Source: Opisthorchis felineus (taxonomy: Eukaryota > Platyhelminthes > Trematoda > Opisthorchiida > Opisthorchiidae). Taken from it: 64,000 nucleotides of DNA. Shown piece by piece: positions 22,001 through 35,200 of this stretch; positions within the stretch are counted from its first letter, which is position 1, and every line of letters begins with the position of its first letter. The stretch spans positions 1,049,871-1,113,870 of the forward strand of contig SJOL01006487.1 of the NCBI GenBank assembly GCA_004794785.1. Direction: 5' to 3'. The notes beneath the pieces are model-generated. The model did not search any database and was not told the DNA's origin. It worked only from the letters and a program-made list of their open reading frames with translations. The position numbers and the translations under genes are program-made.

Positions 22001-24027
22001 TATCTCTTAGAAGGCATGCGACGAATCACTCTCAAGGTTGTCTACCCTAATGTGGTCCTATGTGATTCCCTCCTCCGTATGAGAGGACGCCGTCGAATGG
22101 ATACATCTGCCTAAAATCCCGTCGGTTTCAATTCTTGAGAATGCACGGCACAGAAATCTCACATTACTTTTAGCATGACCAACAATCATAAATGTTCAAC
22201 ACAGACGGGCTAAAATGATCTCGCCCTGTGCTTCTAGGACACAAACCTACCAACTTAGCAAGTTGTGACCTTGTGTTGTTTGGTAGCATAAGCTTGGTAA
22301 ACGTCTGTCTCACTTACTTCATCACGCTGATAAAACTGTCCCGTAAAACCTGATCAGCTATAGGTCTGGAAAGATCTCATCTGGGGAAAAGTGCATGCTT
22401 GTTCCACTTCACGAGTGACGGAAGTTACATCCCTAATGAACCTGGTGGTTTTTGATGGGCTAGAGTCCTAGATAAGGGTAATTAGTAGGGAGGAGTCTTC
22501 GGGCGATAAAAACTGAAATAAAAGTCATCGTAATCCAACAATGCTGTAGGAGAAGGCGGTGGCTTGTTTGTTATTGCTGCGGTAATTAGTATGGACAGTT
22601 TTATCTCACGGCGTCATTCCGATTAATAGTGGTAAATGAATCCTGTGATTGCTCCCACTGATAACCCAGGTTACCATCACGACCTGCCAGCCGCCAACAA
22701 ATCTCTGGACAAACACTGACCTCAGCGCCGTCGCAACATGGAATGTTGTTGGAAACCGTTTTCGGTGTTTACATAGTAGGTGACTTGTGAGCCGCACCTT
22801 TTTTTAGGCATCTCGGTTCGGTTGTGTCGTTGTTTGCTTACAAACATGCGCTGGAGTGTAAGCCTCCTGATGCAGTTTACTGCTTGAAGGCTTTAAAATT
22901 TTATCGTTAGTTACAAAACTGGTTCGAATAATGAGTAGTCTAGCGATTCGATATGATCCAACATACTACCTGAAACTAGAGCTACCTAGGTAGATAGTAC
23001 AGCTAGGTAAGTAGCCTCAGGTAAATGGTACCAAAGTATGTTGGTAGGTATATATTCATAGAGAAAATCCTGAACTACTACGCCCCGAGCCTGACAGCAC
23101 TACCAGGTAGCTCCAAGAACTGATAGTATGTGGACCCCCGCATGCACTAAAATGTCGAGTTTGTGTTGTTCAGCTCTTTTCGTACTCTGTCACAATCCTA
23201 CCTTGGCAGTTAGTTGGCTGTGAGAACGAACACCACGGGAAGGTTCATGCAAATCTGGAATCTGCCTCAAAATGCCAATGCATTGTCTGTATGTATTTAC
23301 GCTGATGCTAAGTGTACTAAGAGTCATCTCAAGTTCCTTGATGTAGCGACCATAACCTAAAATGTTGGAAGAAGCAAGGAGTTGATTTAAAGAGGGAGTT
23401 AGCTTTAAATCGGGTTTATAACCGTGACATTTCTGTCAACTGCTTATTCAAACAGTGCTTGTTGACTTCTCAGGTCATCAACTAATGGACAGTGGAGCCT
23501 GGTAATAGCAAAAAATGCTGTCCACTGAATAAACTTATCCAGGTACAAGCCATGCTATTGATTTTTTCCCCTTCCTTCTACCACAATTCCATAATCTACT
23601 TTTATCGGCTCCAGAATCATTAAGAGACAGTGACAAAGGATAAGCTGTACGAATTCACTATAGTATGAAGAAAGGTGGGGGAACAGTTATCCTATCCAAG
23701 GAAGTGGCTCCTCTTTGGAACGCTCATTCTTGAGAAAAACCACCATAATGTATTGACGCCTTCTAATCACTCGGCTGGAAACCTCCAGAACCAAATCTTG
23801 CATTCATAAGTTTGCCTAAGTGGCTTGATAACGTGGTGATTTCCGTACCCAGGCGAATCTTCTGGAACTAGTTGGCGAAATCAAACCCTGCAAGTCATAG
23901 TAAGTTAGAAAATTGAATGGTATTCATAAGTCGGAAGTCTTCCTTCCAGCTGATGAAGTTCTATACTCTGTCTATCCTGTCCTTTTTTTCTATGGATCGT
24001 TTGCTCAACAGTATCACCAAGGGCTGT
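22001..24027. other. Non-coding stretch containing the 22.96-kb palindrome
   Basis: Other than the palindrome, only short motif-free open frames are present. Confidence 0.5.
22958..23044. repeat. Interrupted palindrome of about 87 bp
   Basis: Outer arms CCAACATACT and AGTATGTTGG are perfect complements. Inside, ACCTGA and TCAGGT pair after an offset, and the centre carries further near-palindromic AGCTACCTAGGTAG and GCTAGGTAAGTAGC strings. It could be a small foldback element or a structured RNA; nothing identifies which. Confidence 0.6.
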
Positions 24028-24240
24028 GCTGAAGTTGATGAAAACTCCTTGAAAGCAGCTACCGCTTTCATCTTATTTGGGGCTAATCCAGTTGGCTTGA
24101 ACCCCGGTTCCCATCAATGCCTTCTCCCAACTGAACACCAGATTGTAGGGGAACCATTCGGCTGGTGTCGACCAGAGACTCTGTTGAACTTCAGCTGAAT
24201 CTTCCGTCTGTAATCTTCAGTCGAATACTCGCCTTCTATT
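24028..24240 (-). repeat. Very decayed hammerhead-repeat relic (tentative)
   Basis: GCTGAAG...GAAAGCAGCTACCGCTTTC, ATTTGGGGCTAATCCAGTTGG and a later CAGCTGAATCTTCCG piece align in order with the family on the minus strand. There are many substitutions and small insertions. An alignment is needed to confirm it. Confidence 0.35.
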
Positions 24241-25441
24241 TTCAGCTACAACAAGATAATAAGACGAAGGAAACTGGAGTTTCGACCAAGACACCAGTTT
24301 ACTTATCCCTCAGATTCGTTTACTTTCGCCTGTAACTGACCAACAAGCAACTTCCCTTCAATTGAAAACAGCATCTAATTAGAATAGGAATGAAATTTCC
24401 ACAACCTCGGAATAAACATTTATCACTTTGGGCGTTTGACCAACACACTCAAGACGTTGCTTGTTTTCCAAATTAGGGAAAAACAATAGAGGGAGTTTGT
24501 CTCCCCTGTTATCGACACCTACAAAAATGGGAAGGTTCGATATAGTAGATAATTAATTCAAGAATCACTCATGCGTGCGTACATGTCAGGCGCAAATCGG
24601 TCAGTGTGGTGAATACAAATCAGCTTGTTGCGTGTGCTTTTGCCCACACCTACTGCCTTAGGATGATAAATTTGTCACAGCGGCTAGGGCGCGACAGTTG
24701 TCAGTGTGGTGTCAGATCAATGCAGCCGATCATTCATCATTCATTTGTGAGACAAGATCCAGATTTGAGCAAGACGGACAACTTTGGGAAAAACAGTTCC
24801 ATCAGGTGGCTAAATGAAATGAAGCGGGTGGTAAAATGTGAGGTTGCGTGCTCATCACTGAAGTGTAGCGATTGAAATTTATCGTTAGCGGACTAGCTGA
24901 TGTCAAATTTTGCTTGCCTTCAAAGGATTTGATGTTGCGAACAACTCCAAGTGTTGAATAAGCTCCGTAGAATTTCATGAGGTTTCAAGTACCGAGACAA
25001 CTATGGGGCTGCTGGCCTTATTACCATCAATAACTTGTGGCCTATGTTTTGTTTTCTCATTCTCCCTCTAATATATTGTAATGCTTGGAAGCCAGTAATT
25101 ACACTGACCATCTAAGGAATCCAAAAAAGCCAATGAAGGGAATTCTCCAAGCTAGTCACTTCTAGAATTCTTCCTCACTAGTGTTAGCGAAATGAACTGT
25201 CAGTAAGAGGCGGATTATTGCTCACTGTGCGAAATTTAACTAATGAATGAACTGGGTGGGGTTTTCGTACTCTCTCCGATAGAGTCAGCATCAACGAAAC
25301 TTGGAACAAAAACTGGACTACGTTTTAATCAGTTTATGCTTATAAAAACCCATTTTTTTTATTGCGGGGTGGGTACTCGGTCGTCGAACGGGTCCTTTCG
25401 ATGTAAGTCTTCGTCTGAATGGGAGCTAACCACATTACTGA

Positions 25442-25603
25442 TCAGCCTCTCGTGGCCAAACAGTTAAGTGTTCAACCACTGGGCGGAGGGTCGCTGGTTC
25501 GAAACCCTCTGAGTTTCGTGAGATGCTCACTGATGATGAAACAGCTGTGCAGTGTCTGTCGGCTTTCCAACAGAGAATGACCTCGCTGACAGGACGAAAT
25601 CTC
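25442..25603 (+). mobile_element. tRNA-derived SINE, family 2
   Basis: The head CCTCTCGTGGCCAAACAGTT, with box B CGCTGGTTCGAAACCCTC, precedes the same body as at 16.8 kb: GATGAAACAGCTGTGCAGTG, TCGGCTTTCCAACAGAGAAT, GCTGACAGGACGAAATC. Confidence 0.72.
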
Positions 25604-27744
25604 TCATATGTCTAACATGCTTGACAATAACTTCAGATCTGAGTTAGAGCATTCCAAATGTTAAAAGGCGTGTGACCATGTTTGTCGGTTGTCATCTCCA
25701 GGCACTTTCCTAACTTTATGGTCACATCAGTCAGGCTCATCAAGAGGTGGACATTTACGTGTATGCTTCCTTTTGTAGATAAAAACAAGCGTACCCCCAA
25801 GAAGAAGCGCCGTTCTGAAACCACATGGCTTAGGGATGAGCCCTTCGAACAGGTGCCGCTTCCCTGTCCATCATCAATGGTGGGAGGCGATGATGGCACA
25901 GTTAGTTTAATTTGTATTTCTAACCTGCTGTGAACTGAAATTCAATCAAAATGTGCGCGCTGTGCAAGTGAATTCCACTCACAAAAGGTCACTATTTCCG
26001 TTTACGCCAACAGACGAAACAGACGGTAGATGCATAATTCTAGCCTCTCTTCTAGGCTCTCTTCTAGACTGTCATGTTCAAATTTGCGCATTTTTTTGTT
26101 CTTACCTACAGACTGTGTTTATTTCCAAGCACCCGTGAAACACCATGTATCAAAAGTTATTGCAAACTAAAAGTCCTAAATAATTGCTTGTGAAGCTATT
26201 TGGACAAAAGGTGTCAAGCCTACTGCAGGTAATATCATCCTTGACATCAATCAAACGTTTTCTGCTGTCGGGACCCACCGAATTTAAATGACTACCGATT
26301 GTTTACCAAGCCTTTCTGAAACGATTAAATGACAGGTGTTAAACAAGAGGTTCGACTGCCATCACAAACATCATGATGACGGGTGTTTGGTTTGTTACCA
26401 TTGCATCAATCCACATAGCAATATGTGAGGGAAAATCGTGGTCGTAGTTCACATAGCTGCTTATTTTGGAATGCCAACACATTGCCTGCTGCATTGTTGG
26501 CGACTTTTACAATCCAACACATCAAAAGTTGGGCTGATTTACTGACTGCATGAATTTGTATGGAGTAGGACGATATCACGATAACTTCGGACTTGGCACG
26601 ACTTCACACTGACCAAACTTCGGTGTTGGGGCTGCGTCCTCTGAATTGGCCAGGAGTGACAACAGAAAAGGGGGTGGTAAGAATCACGTCACGGGGTCCA
26701 AATTTTTGTGTTTTCTATTGTTTCTATCTCAACAGCCATGACAACAATGAATAGTGGTTGGGTGGTTGGATTGACGAAAGCTACTACCAGCAGTGAATAC
26801 CCATTGTCTAGAGATCGGGATGGCATAGCAGACGAGATACATGTTGCTACGTAATGCCCAAAAAGAATGAGAACAAAGGAAAAATTGAGGTCACCTTTTC
26901 AATCCGTCGTAATGCAAAAAGGAAGAAAAAGTTACTTCGTATCTTACTACTTGCCTCTAGCCAGTGGACTTTGGTGAATACGGAATTGTATACTGAGAGG
27001 TTTATGGCTTAGTGGGCAGGAAATCCTAGTAACTACGGCTTCATCACTTGTATATTACTACTCTTCCGCAAAAGCCCGAATGTTCTTTGGGGCTCTCATG
27101 TCTGCATGCTGTGTATTCTCTTCCTGTTTCCTCTAGTTCGCAACGAAAAACCGCTCCTGCGTCTGGTCTTTACAAAACTCACCATTCACATTCAGCTACA
27201 CCTATGCCCAGTTGTGATCCCTCAGCCCTTTTCAGGCTCACGTCATAGGTAACCTAAGCTTTGTACACAATGCGATTGAGGGGTCCTCTCCTGAGCAACA
27301 CTATCAATCTAAGGATGCGAAGGACGCAAATGTGAGGATGACCAATATCTGTGGCTCCTCCCTCGGCTACTCGCAAAAGTTATAAGGGCGAGAAACTAAG
27401 TCGAGCGCATCACCTGGTGCAGAACGAATTCACAATGTTTGTTTTTCGACCCCGACCAGTTTCTGGAACCCCAACCGTGCTACTTCCAGGGTTTTCTAAC
27501 AACACTCTGAAAGAATAGTAAACTACGCAAAGGATTGCTCTTCACTGGAAAACGAATTTAAACTGATGTGTCTTCCAGGACCAGTAGATCGGCTGAAGAC
27601 ATAAACCTCGGTGTACATGAGTTGCGTCACACCAGAGAAAAGCTTAAATCCGTTAGGTGAACACATTCTAATTGTGCTTTTTCATTCCTCCACTCGCTGT
27701 CTGTCCTATCCTTATCACCAAATTTCCCTCATCCAAACACTGAC
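25604..27744. other. Non-coding stretch, nothing recognised
   Basis: Overlapping open frames of 83-88 codons on both strands at 25.63-25.93 kb include a Lys/Arg-rich run (KNKRTPKKKRR). There is no family resemblance, and the run looks accidental. Confidence 0.5.
26041..26067 (+). repeat. Short tandem repeat, about 13-bp unit
   Basis: CCTCTCTTCTAGG is followed by CTCTCTTCTAGA, two imperfect units. Confidence 0.7.
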
Positions 27745-27920
27745 TAGGTGTCGACAAATGCAAATCAGTTTAGTTTCACCGGAGACTCAAATGAATTTCT
27801 CGTTTATGATATTCTTCAACTGAATGTGTTGCACAAAGGCCACCCCATGTTTCAGTTGGTACGATATTCCAGATATCGCAGTATATTTTCATAAAGGAAA
27901 CTACTCACAAGGTTGTACAA
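27745..27920 (-). repeat. Hammerhead repeat fragment without ribozyme
   Basis: On the minus strand it shows the ACAAAGGCCACCCCATGTTTC and GATATTCCAGATATCGC blocks, and the end next to CTACTCACAAGGTTG. It stops at about 27920, just before the ribozyme would begin. Confidence 0.65.
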
Positions 27921-28344
27921 AGCCTTCTGAGCTTACTTATTCAAAGCTTGGATGGTTGTTTGATTGGCAGCTTCATATTCAAGGTGGAGGCAAAACACCC
28001 ATTTCTCACAAGAAGCAGAAGGTAAGATTCTTCTTCAGGCCAGGTTAAACGGCTAGTTCGGTAGTTGGTTAAATCCTTCACGAGATATCCGTTTGGGAGA
28101 TTCCAATACTTTTGCTGGGACGTTTGACCGCTCAATAATCCCACGTGTTATTACAACACCAATTAAGCTGTCATGTTTTTCATGAAAAGCCTTGTGGGTC
28201 CTTAACAAAGTCTCTTCAAACGAAAGGTCCCGGAAGACCTGTCATTCGTGCTGGATTGTAAATGGTTTAGCCAGGTTCCTGTTATGGGGCATTTTGTTAC
28301 TCGGTTTGTCCGTAACGGGCACGACGTATAAAAATTGGTTCATA

Positions 28345-28402
28345 CTTTCGTAATGCACTACTCTAAGTGCGAATGAGTGTAAATGAGTGTATTTCGCTAG
28401 CT
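28345..28402. repeat. Small hammerhead-repeat remnant
   Basis: Two short family pieces in opposite orientation survive: TTCGTAATGCACTACTC (minus type) and AATGAGTGTATTTCGCTAG (plus type), with a duplicated GAATGAGTGT/AAATGAGTGT. It appears to be an internally deleted inverted dimer. Confidence 0.45.
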
Positions 28403-31400
28403 TGGTTCATACTGTTTTCTTATCAGGTTTTGTACGTTTCCCCGGAAGTTCAGAGATTATTCGGCTAGACAACCTCAGTGCGCTTTCGTTCTCCTTCAGC
28501 TTCAGGTTACCTCTCTTCTGATAGATTTTCAGTAGAACAGCTGGAAAAGGACCTTTCTAAGCCTGTGAAAGTTCGCTTACGGGTTGCATGGGGCGTTTGG
28601 CCACGAATTCCGCTCAGTGACGTTCGTAGTTCCTCAAGAAATCTTTTGATTGTTTGGCTTTGTACACATACACCGAATTCATATGCACGTCACTCTCGTC
28701 TGAACAGTCTACCTTCTGTCTTGACACATTTATTCTGGTGAGCTTACAACAAGGGATGGAAGCACTGAACGCGAAGTTCGCTCTTGTAACAGCCCATCAG
28801 AAGTACCTCCCTCAGACTAATGGCATCAGGACTGCACATACGAGGGTGAGTGAATATGAATTCTAGAAATCCCGAAAGCACCTGCGACTAAAAGGACCGA
28901 AGTTTGTGGAAGTGTGTGAAAATGCGAAAAAATGTGGAGATTCATATCACCAAAGTTACACTGAGGATTTGCGTGAACATGCAGAAGTTGGGTGAATACA
29001 ATTTACAGTGATGGTTAGGATCAAAACACAAAAGAGACAATATTCGCTCTTACTGATGCATGTTGTCCTTCTAGGTAGTTTTTTTGAATCTCGACGCTTA
29101 TTGGAACGTTTGGCATAAAAATCATAGGACCCCATGTTTTCGGTACAAACATAAAAGTCGCGAAATTTCGTTAACTCTTGGCATTCTTCTCAAAGGTTGG
29201 GAAATTCTACACACATGCAATGCGTCAGTTAAAGCTCGACTGCCTCTCAGTGTTAAACGAATTTTCTAGCATGAATACCTGTGCGCTACCGCCACATCCC
29301 AGTCCCTAATATCTGAGTCTAATCTGATGTAAGTGAGTTTTACAAATAACGCTCAGTTATTTCGTATTGTAAATGGTATGGTGGTGATATCCTAGTCTTC
29401 TAGCAGCTGAGGACCTGTTATTTGGCACCCGCCAGACGAAGTACGTTCCCCAGACCAAGCTGTCGCTTGCGTCAATATGAGAACCACCACTGCTGTACTG
29501 AAACCGCAACAGACAGAACTAACAGTGAACGCAGATACACGTTGAGATAAGAGCACGAACGTGATGCAAGTGACAACTTTTTTGCCTCGTTGTCCGATGC
29601 TCCTATCAAGTGTCATTCGCCGACCAACTCAAATAAACCATTTGCGGATGGTGTAATCAGATCCTTGACGGCTGGTGCTAGGTCTACGTAAATTGGATCC
29701 TGATATCCCATCCGATTAGTTAAAATTGTGTGAACCACTGTTAGGCCAATAAAAATCGTCACGTTGATGCTCAGCCTTTCGTTCGCTGTTCCCCGAATAA
29801 ACTGTAGCACACATAGAAATTGACGGGTTATGGACCAAAAGAACGAAAGAGTGAAGAACCGGGACCTGACGCACAAGGCGTCTTTTTGTTGGACAAACTG
29901 GCACGGAATTACAGGCTTAACTTCTCTTGCGCAGTAAGCCTAACAGGTAACCTGTCAGTCGTCACTCCAATAGTTTGGACTTGAATGTGCGACATCATGG
30001 CAGCTTTTCACCCGCCCCTTTGTTAGTCTGCGATGTCTTCTTTCTTGCATCTGAATGTTTGTTATGCTATTGCAGAACAGTCTGTACAGAGTGCTGGGAC
30101 TACGGTGACTTTTTTAAGCGTTTAGATTCTTGGATGTCTCAGGTCTGCATATTTGTTTGAGCATGTTTGCGGATCAGACACAGGTAACCCTGCATGAGTG
30201 TACCGGGTATCCACATAGATGCCTATGAAGTTCGTCTCAGTTCATATGGAAGACTGAAGTAGAACATGAGACTGTCGTTTGAAGATGTTGCCAGTAATAC
30301 CAATGAGCAGTATAATCAAACACTGAGTGATTCTGTGATAAAAGTCAGCAAAAATGGGTTAAACAAGCGAATTAAATCATGATGCGGTTCATTGCAAGCA
30401 AGGGTTGATCGGAAGAGCTCGCCCCGGAACTGGGCAGTTTCAAATGTTTTGACCGAGTTTTGTAAAGATTAATCAGTGTCCTGTATATCCACAGTCATTA
30501 AAAAAACTTTCGTTTTTCGATTTTTCGTTGTACGGTGGTGCAACTTTACTATTAGGTTGGGAGGACGGTTTGCCAGTTATCAGAACTCAGTTTCTAAAAC
30601 GGATGGTATTACTCCAGAAAGTTCGCTCTTTGGAGCCAGCGTTTTCCCTACGTATTCCCAAATAGTATCAGTAATAGATTATTGATTGAAACATTCTTCG
30701 TGTTTGTAATGCAGCATGCTGACCGAGTTGAGTTTGGTTCGTTCGTTGACAACAAAATTCCACGTGTAACCCGGATTGCATATATGAGACTAGCCAAAAT
30801 TCTTCAGTACTTCTGATTTTATTGGTAATATTTTTTTGAAAAAAAAAACGAAATGCTAAAATTAGTTGTTGCAAATAATAGCTGCACTAAAGGAGCTGCT
30901 GAACAAACAGTGAATAGCTAATAGCATCGTTCGAAATGTGGAATGTAAGGTTCTAGTGAAAACACTCCCTGCATGCTTGGGTAAAAATTCGTTAGCGACA
31001 GTACAAATTCTCTCGTTGTTTGCTCGACGATTAGCCAGCCTAATACGGCAGATAGGAAAAATGGAACCGTGTAGTTCGGTCTTATGAATCGGAGAACTGT
31101 CGATCGTACCCTCTGAGACGTACAATAGCGCCTGGTTATCCAGGTCTTCCCTATGGATTGGATAGAATTCCACTTGGATGAACATTAGCCTGTACTCCGT
31201 GTAGTCCGGATCACTATCACTTAACTTCCACTTCAAAACAAACCGTCTAGCGGATAACAATATACTTTGCCTACTTTATGACTCGACTTGTTGATCTGTT
31301 ATCGTTGTACATCTCAACTCCGTACAAATGATTAATGAGGTTTTTCGTACACCCAGGCCTATGTGTGGTTCATGTGATCATGAGCCAAAAACCACATCAG

Positions 31401-34400
31401 TGTTAGTGCAAATTGTGTGAATGAGTAGCCATGCCCTGGGGAGAGTTGACGGCGAAAATTTGGTGGCCGGAAGGGGTGCGTGTTTGTAGGATTCAGTTTG
31501 CTCACAAATGAAAACGGAAGTCACTTCGGATGGGTAGTTGTTTTTGTTGTTCCTCCTGTTGTCTTGAAAGTTACTGTCTGTTGTTCATTCGTTCCGTGGT
31601 ACATGGCCTGTTTAACACGTGTGACTACTACCCATTTCCATCCACGTCTGTTTACATGGGACTTGGAGAGAATCCGGTCCTGGACAGAGTCACTATGGTT
31701 CTGGTTGGTCCGTCGAGAAATGAGAAAACACAGACCACATGAAGTTTGGGTTGGATAAAAAACAGTCGTGAAGAGAACGCACGTTCAGTTGTGTAGGTAA
31801 CTGCTCATCTTCATACGGTTCGATCGTCAGTTGTAACAAACCTTCAGTCATCTCGTGAATTTTGTTGGCGTGGACTCACCAGAATAATTACGCCAGCACA
31901 GTAGGACGGCTGTTCAAACAACGGCGACGTGAACGTAATTTTCTATAGGCTAACTATGCTCACATTGAAACATCAATTTAGTCGGCCACGCTCTCAGGAA
32001 AACCATTTTTTGGATGTCACAAACTCGGATACATGTATGCAAGGGCCATCCGTCAGACGTCAGTATCACATCGGAGCATTGCGGAATAGGTTAAAAATTT
32101 GCACGCGTTGTAACCCTCGTCCTCGGGTTCTCTCCCTGAATTTGACTGACAAAAGCTGAAGCAGTAGGAGGGTGATGTGAACACCAGGGGAACAACAATC
32201 CTTGCCTATTACCTGAATATGATATACCTGGGACAGTTGTTACCCAATCCTGGTCTGTTTGGTGTGATAGTAGGTCCATGCTTTCTAGTGATCCATAAGC
32301 AACGTCCCATTTAGTGAGCAGGCCATCTCAATTATGTCATCGTTATATGGACGTAGGATAACCGAATACCGTAATTCTGTTTCCGGTTCGTTACTAAAAA
32401 CATCTAGGAGGATATATTTACTACCTGTCTGCTCACTAGAAAACTAATAAGTTCAGTACACAGAATTTTATTAAGCCATTGTTCGGCTCAAACAATGTTG
32501 TTGGGTGACCTGAGAGGTGCTATTTGGACCTTCCCCGACAAGCCGACAATCCGACACAAAGAACGGTAGCTAGGTGACCCGAAAAAAAAACAGTGCTGGC
32601 CATTCACCGAAAAGCTGAGCAATCCAAACACGAAAAACACTTCCTGATGACGCAAGGTCATTCCATTTTATAGGACGGATATAATGAATGTCTATTTTTG
32701 TTGACTGACCATCACACAAGTGCCACCACGCCACAGGATTGGGTTTTGCAATAAAGTCACCATCGGGCTCGATTTGAAGCGTACATACCTCGAGCAAGAC
32801 TGAAACCGGGTGCAGGTGACTTGCTTTTTACTTAACTTGTTACCACGTGACATACATGGGTTTACGCGATGTGACGCATTTGGGTTATTTTTCTTTGACT
32901 TATCCACGGTTGGTCTCCAAAAGGCTGATTTGTTAACAGAACCATTCCGACCACCGTCTGAGACATCGTCGATCAAACGCGGTTAACGTATCTGAAGTGA
33001 GCAACGGACCTGGAGTTGTTGATCAGATCTCCATTAGTGTCAGGACGCTTGCCGTCCTTCTGTCAGTCATGAGTTGCTCGCTCATTGTTTTCGCAAACCT
33101 TAATCTCTTGCTCCATGTTTACCGAAAGAGTTTAGCCTAGCAACCGATATGAAGGACTGACCACAGTGTGTGCGTTCGTTTGAAACACTCGGATCCCAGC
33201 ACGCGGGTGTTTGGCTGACTGCCAACCGGGGTGTCATTCAGCCAACGGACCAGCTATCGTCGAGGTCAGGTGTTCACTTCATGAGACTGCGCACTGACTG
33301 TGGCCGTTTGAGTGGAGGGGAGCGTAGGAAACAAATTGGTCCTCTCTATTTGAGATCGATGTTTGCATGTAATAAAAAATAGGTGGACGGTGAACTATCT
33401 GCATCACAGGACGATGCTTACAATCACGTGAATTGGGACAGATCTGAAGTGGATGTCGGTTGCTCATGCAGAAAGAACTTACTTCGGTCTTGCCAATGCC
33501 TTTTACGGGTTTCGAGTTTTTTTTTACAACCAAACGCCCTTTGTATACGTGAAACCAACTGAGTCTACCCTCTATACTCGAGGAATAAGACGGTCGCTTA
33601 ACCTTATTTAATGGACTGTACGTGAACAAAAGTAAACCGTTCTCTGCGGTTATACATTTATTTGGCTAAACCCAGTGACAGAACTTATCCAGAATCCTGA
33701 TGCGAAACATAAACCCCAATCTTTTGACGATAAGTAGATCGCTATTGATTAAGTCAAATGTACACCGATCAGGTGACTTTGGGAAATCACCCAATCGGTA
33801 TCTGTTCAAAAGTGCTACTACCGTTTATTTTATAAAAGCCATATGTTTTGTGTCCACGAATAAAGACAGTAAAATAATGGCTGGTGTCCTATTCAATGAG
33901 TTTGGAAACAGTAAAAAAGGCGTCCGTACAAACGGGACTATTAATAGTTCCCTCAGTCTCAATTAAAAGAAGTTAACATATCGAAGCGTATATGTTCTAT
34001 CAGTTTCGATGTTACGGATAAAAGGAACAAATTCGGTATAATTCAGCATGGCTTCTTTACACATTCGAACCTTAACGATTACACCACTGCTCATCAGGGA
34101 GGAGTCAGAGAATGATTACCCGAATTGATTGACTCCATAATTGCAAGGAGGCGGATGAGTCATTTTTTAGTAGAACAGCAAGCCCTAGATGACGCAACAC
34201 AGCTCGGACTTTGAGTCGTAGAAAAAAAATTCAACCTTTGTTAAATGACTTAATTGCAGCTTTGTTACTGGGCCACAATTGACCCGATAGTACTGATGCA
34301 ATTAAGTGGGACTGCTAGAGAGGCATAGGATGCTATTTGAGCTAGTGGTAACCATGTCTGGCACAAATGACCTATGACCTCTAGCTTAGTAACGAGCTTC

Positions 34401-34814
34401 AGATGCCACTCACCCCCTCCCCAACCCTTCTATCAGTTTGGAAATGTTAGGTCAACTCAACAAGACAAAGTGGGGGACGAGGGCCGTAGGTGATACCGAA
34501 AGGAAAAAACCTGACGGGTAAAACTTGTGGTCATAAATGTCACTGGTTGCATGTAGCTCAATGGTTCTCACATAACAAAATAAACTAACCATCTGAGATA
34601 GGTTCCAAATTGTATCCACGGTCGTTTTAGAAAACCGAAACTGCGACTCAAATGGACACTTCTGGGAATAATTTGTGACGCTGCCATTCTTCGTTCAAGG
34701 CTTGTTTCAAGAGAACCAATATTCTTTCCAGCTTCTTCGATGTAGTCTTTTCACTATACTGGTAACACCCCTGGCTAGGTTAGTCGTTTCTTGGCAATGT
34801 ATACTTATCTGAAA
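28403..34814. other. Long non-coding stretch with unrecognised open frames
   Basis: The largest openings are minus 30862-31260 (132 codons) and minus 29613-29876 (87 codons, with a hydrophobic ERLSINVTIFIGLTVVHTIL segment). I could not link them by splice sites or assign a family. An opening of 132 codons is not improbable over six frames of 64 kb at this base composition. Confidence 0.45.
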
Positions 34815-35200
34815 ATGGAGTTAGTATCGACCGGTGACTCAGTTGAAATTCTCGTTTATAGTATTCGTCAACTGGATGTGTTGTACTAAGTCGCCAGCTG
34901 GCGCGATATTGGAGATATTGAAGCATATTTTCTTACAAGGTTGCGGAAAATTGCTCGGCAGATCACTGTCGGTTCCATTCTTCTTAGGGCGCATCAGCTG
35001 GGTACAGCTAGGTACAACACATTCACTTGAAGTATAACATAAACGATAGGTTTATTTGAGTCTCCTGTTAATGCCAACTTATTTTGCTAAAACTGAAGTT
35101 AACTAGGGGACTTTACCTACCCGGTGGGTAGGTAGGTGGGTAGCCCTAAGAAGGGCTAAACCGGTCCTGGACTGTCGACTACAACCTTATGTGTAATGCA
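34815..35200. repeat. Hammerhead repeat, inverted dimer with two dead ribozymes
   Basis: The minus half (34820-35010) carries a ribozyme relic reading CUGAUGCG, in which A9 is C. The plus half (35018-35195) carries another in which CUGAUGAG is replaced by a GGTAGGTAGGTGGGTAG expansion and GAAAC is UAAAC. Flanking blocks (CTCGTTTATAGTATTCGTC; CAACCTTATGTG) identify the family. Confidence 0.7.

Noticed and set aside
29613..29876. Hydrophobic segment resembling the pore helix of a Cys-loop channel
   Set aside because: The resemblance is only a pattern of hydrophobic and Asn/Thr residues. The other transmembrane segments and the Cys loop are absent.
30862..31260. 132-codon minus-strand open frame with protein-like composition
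   Set aside because: No recognisable domain and no matching splice partner. I considered linking it to the hydrophobic opening at 29613-29876 as a channel-like protein, but nothing supports the join.
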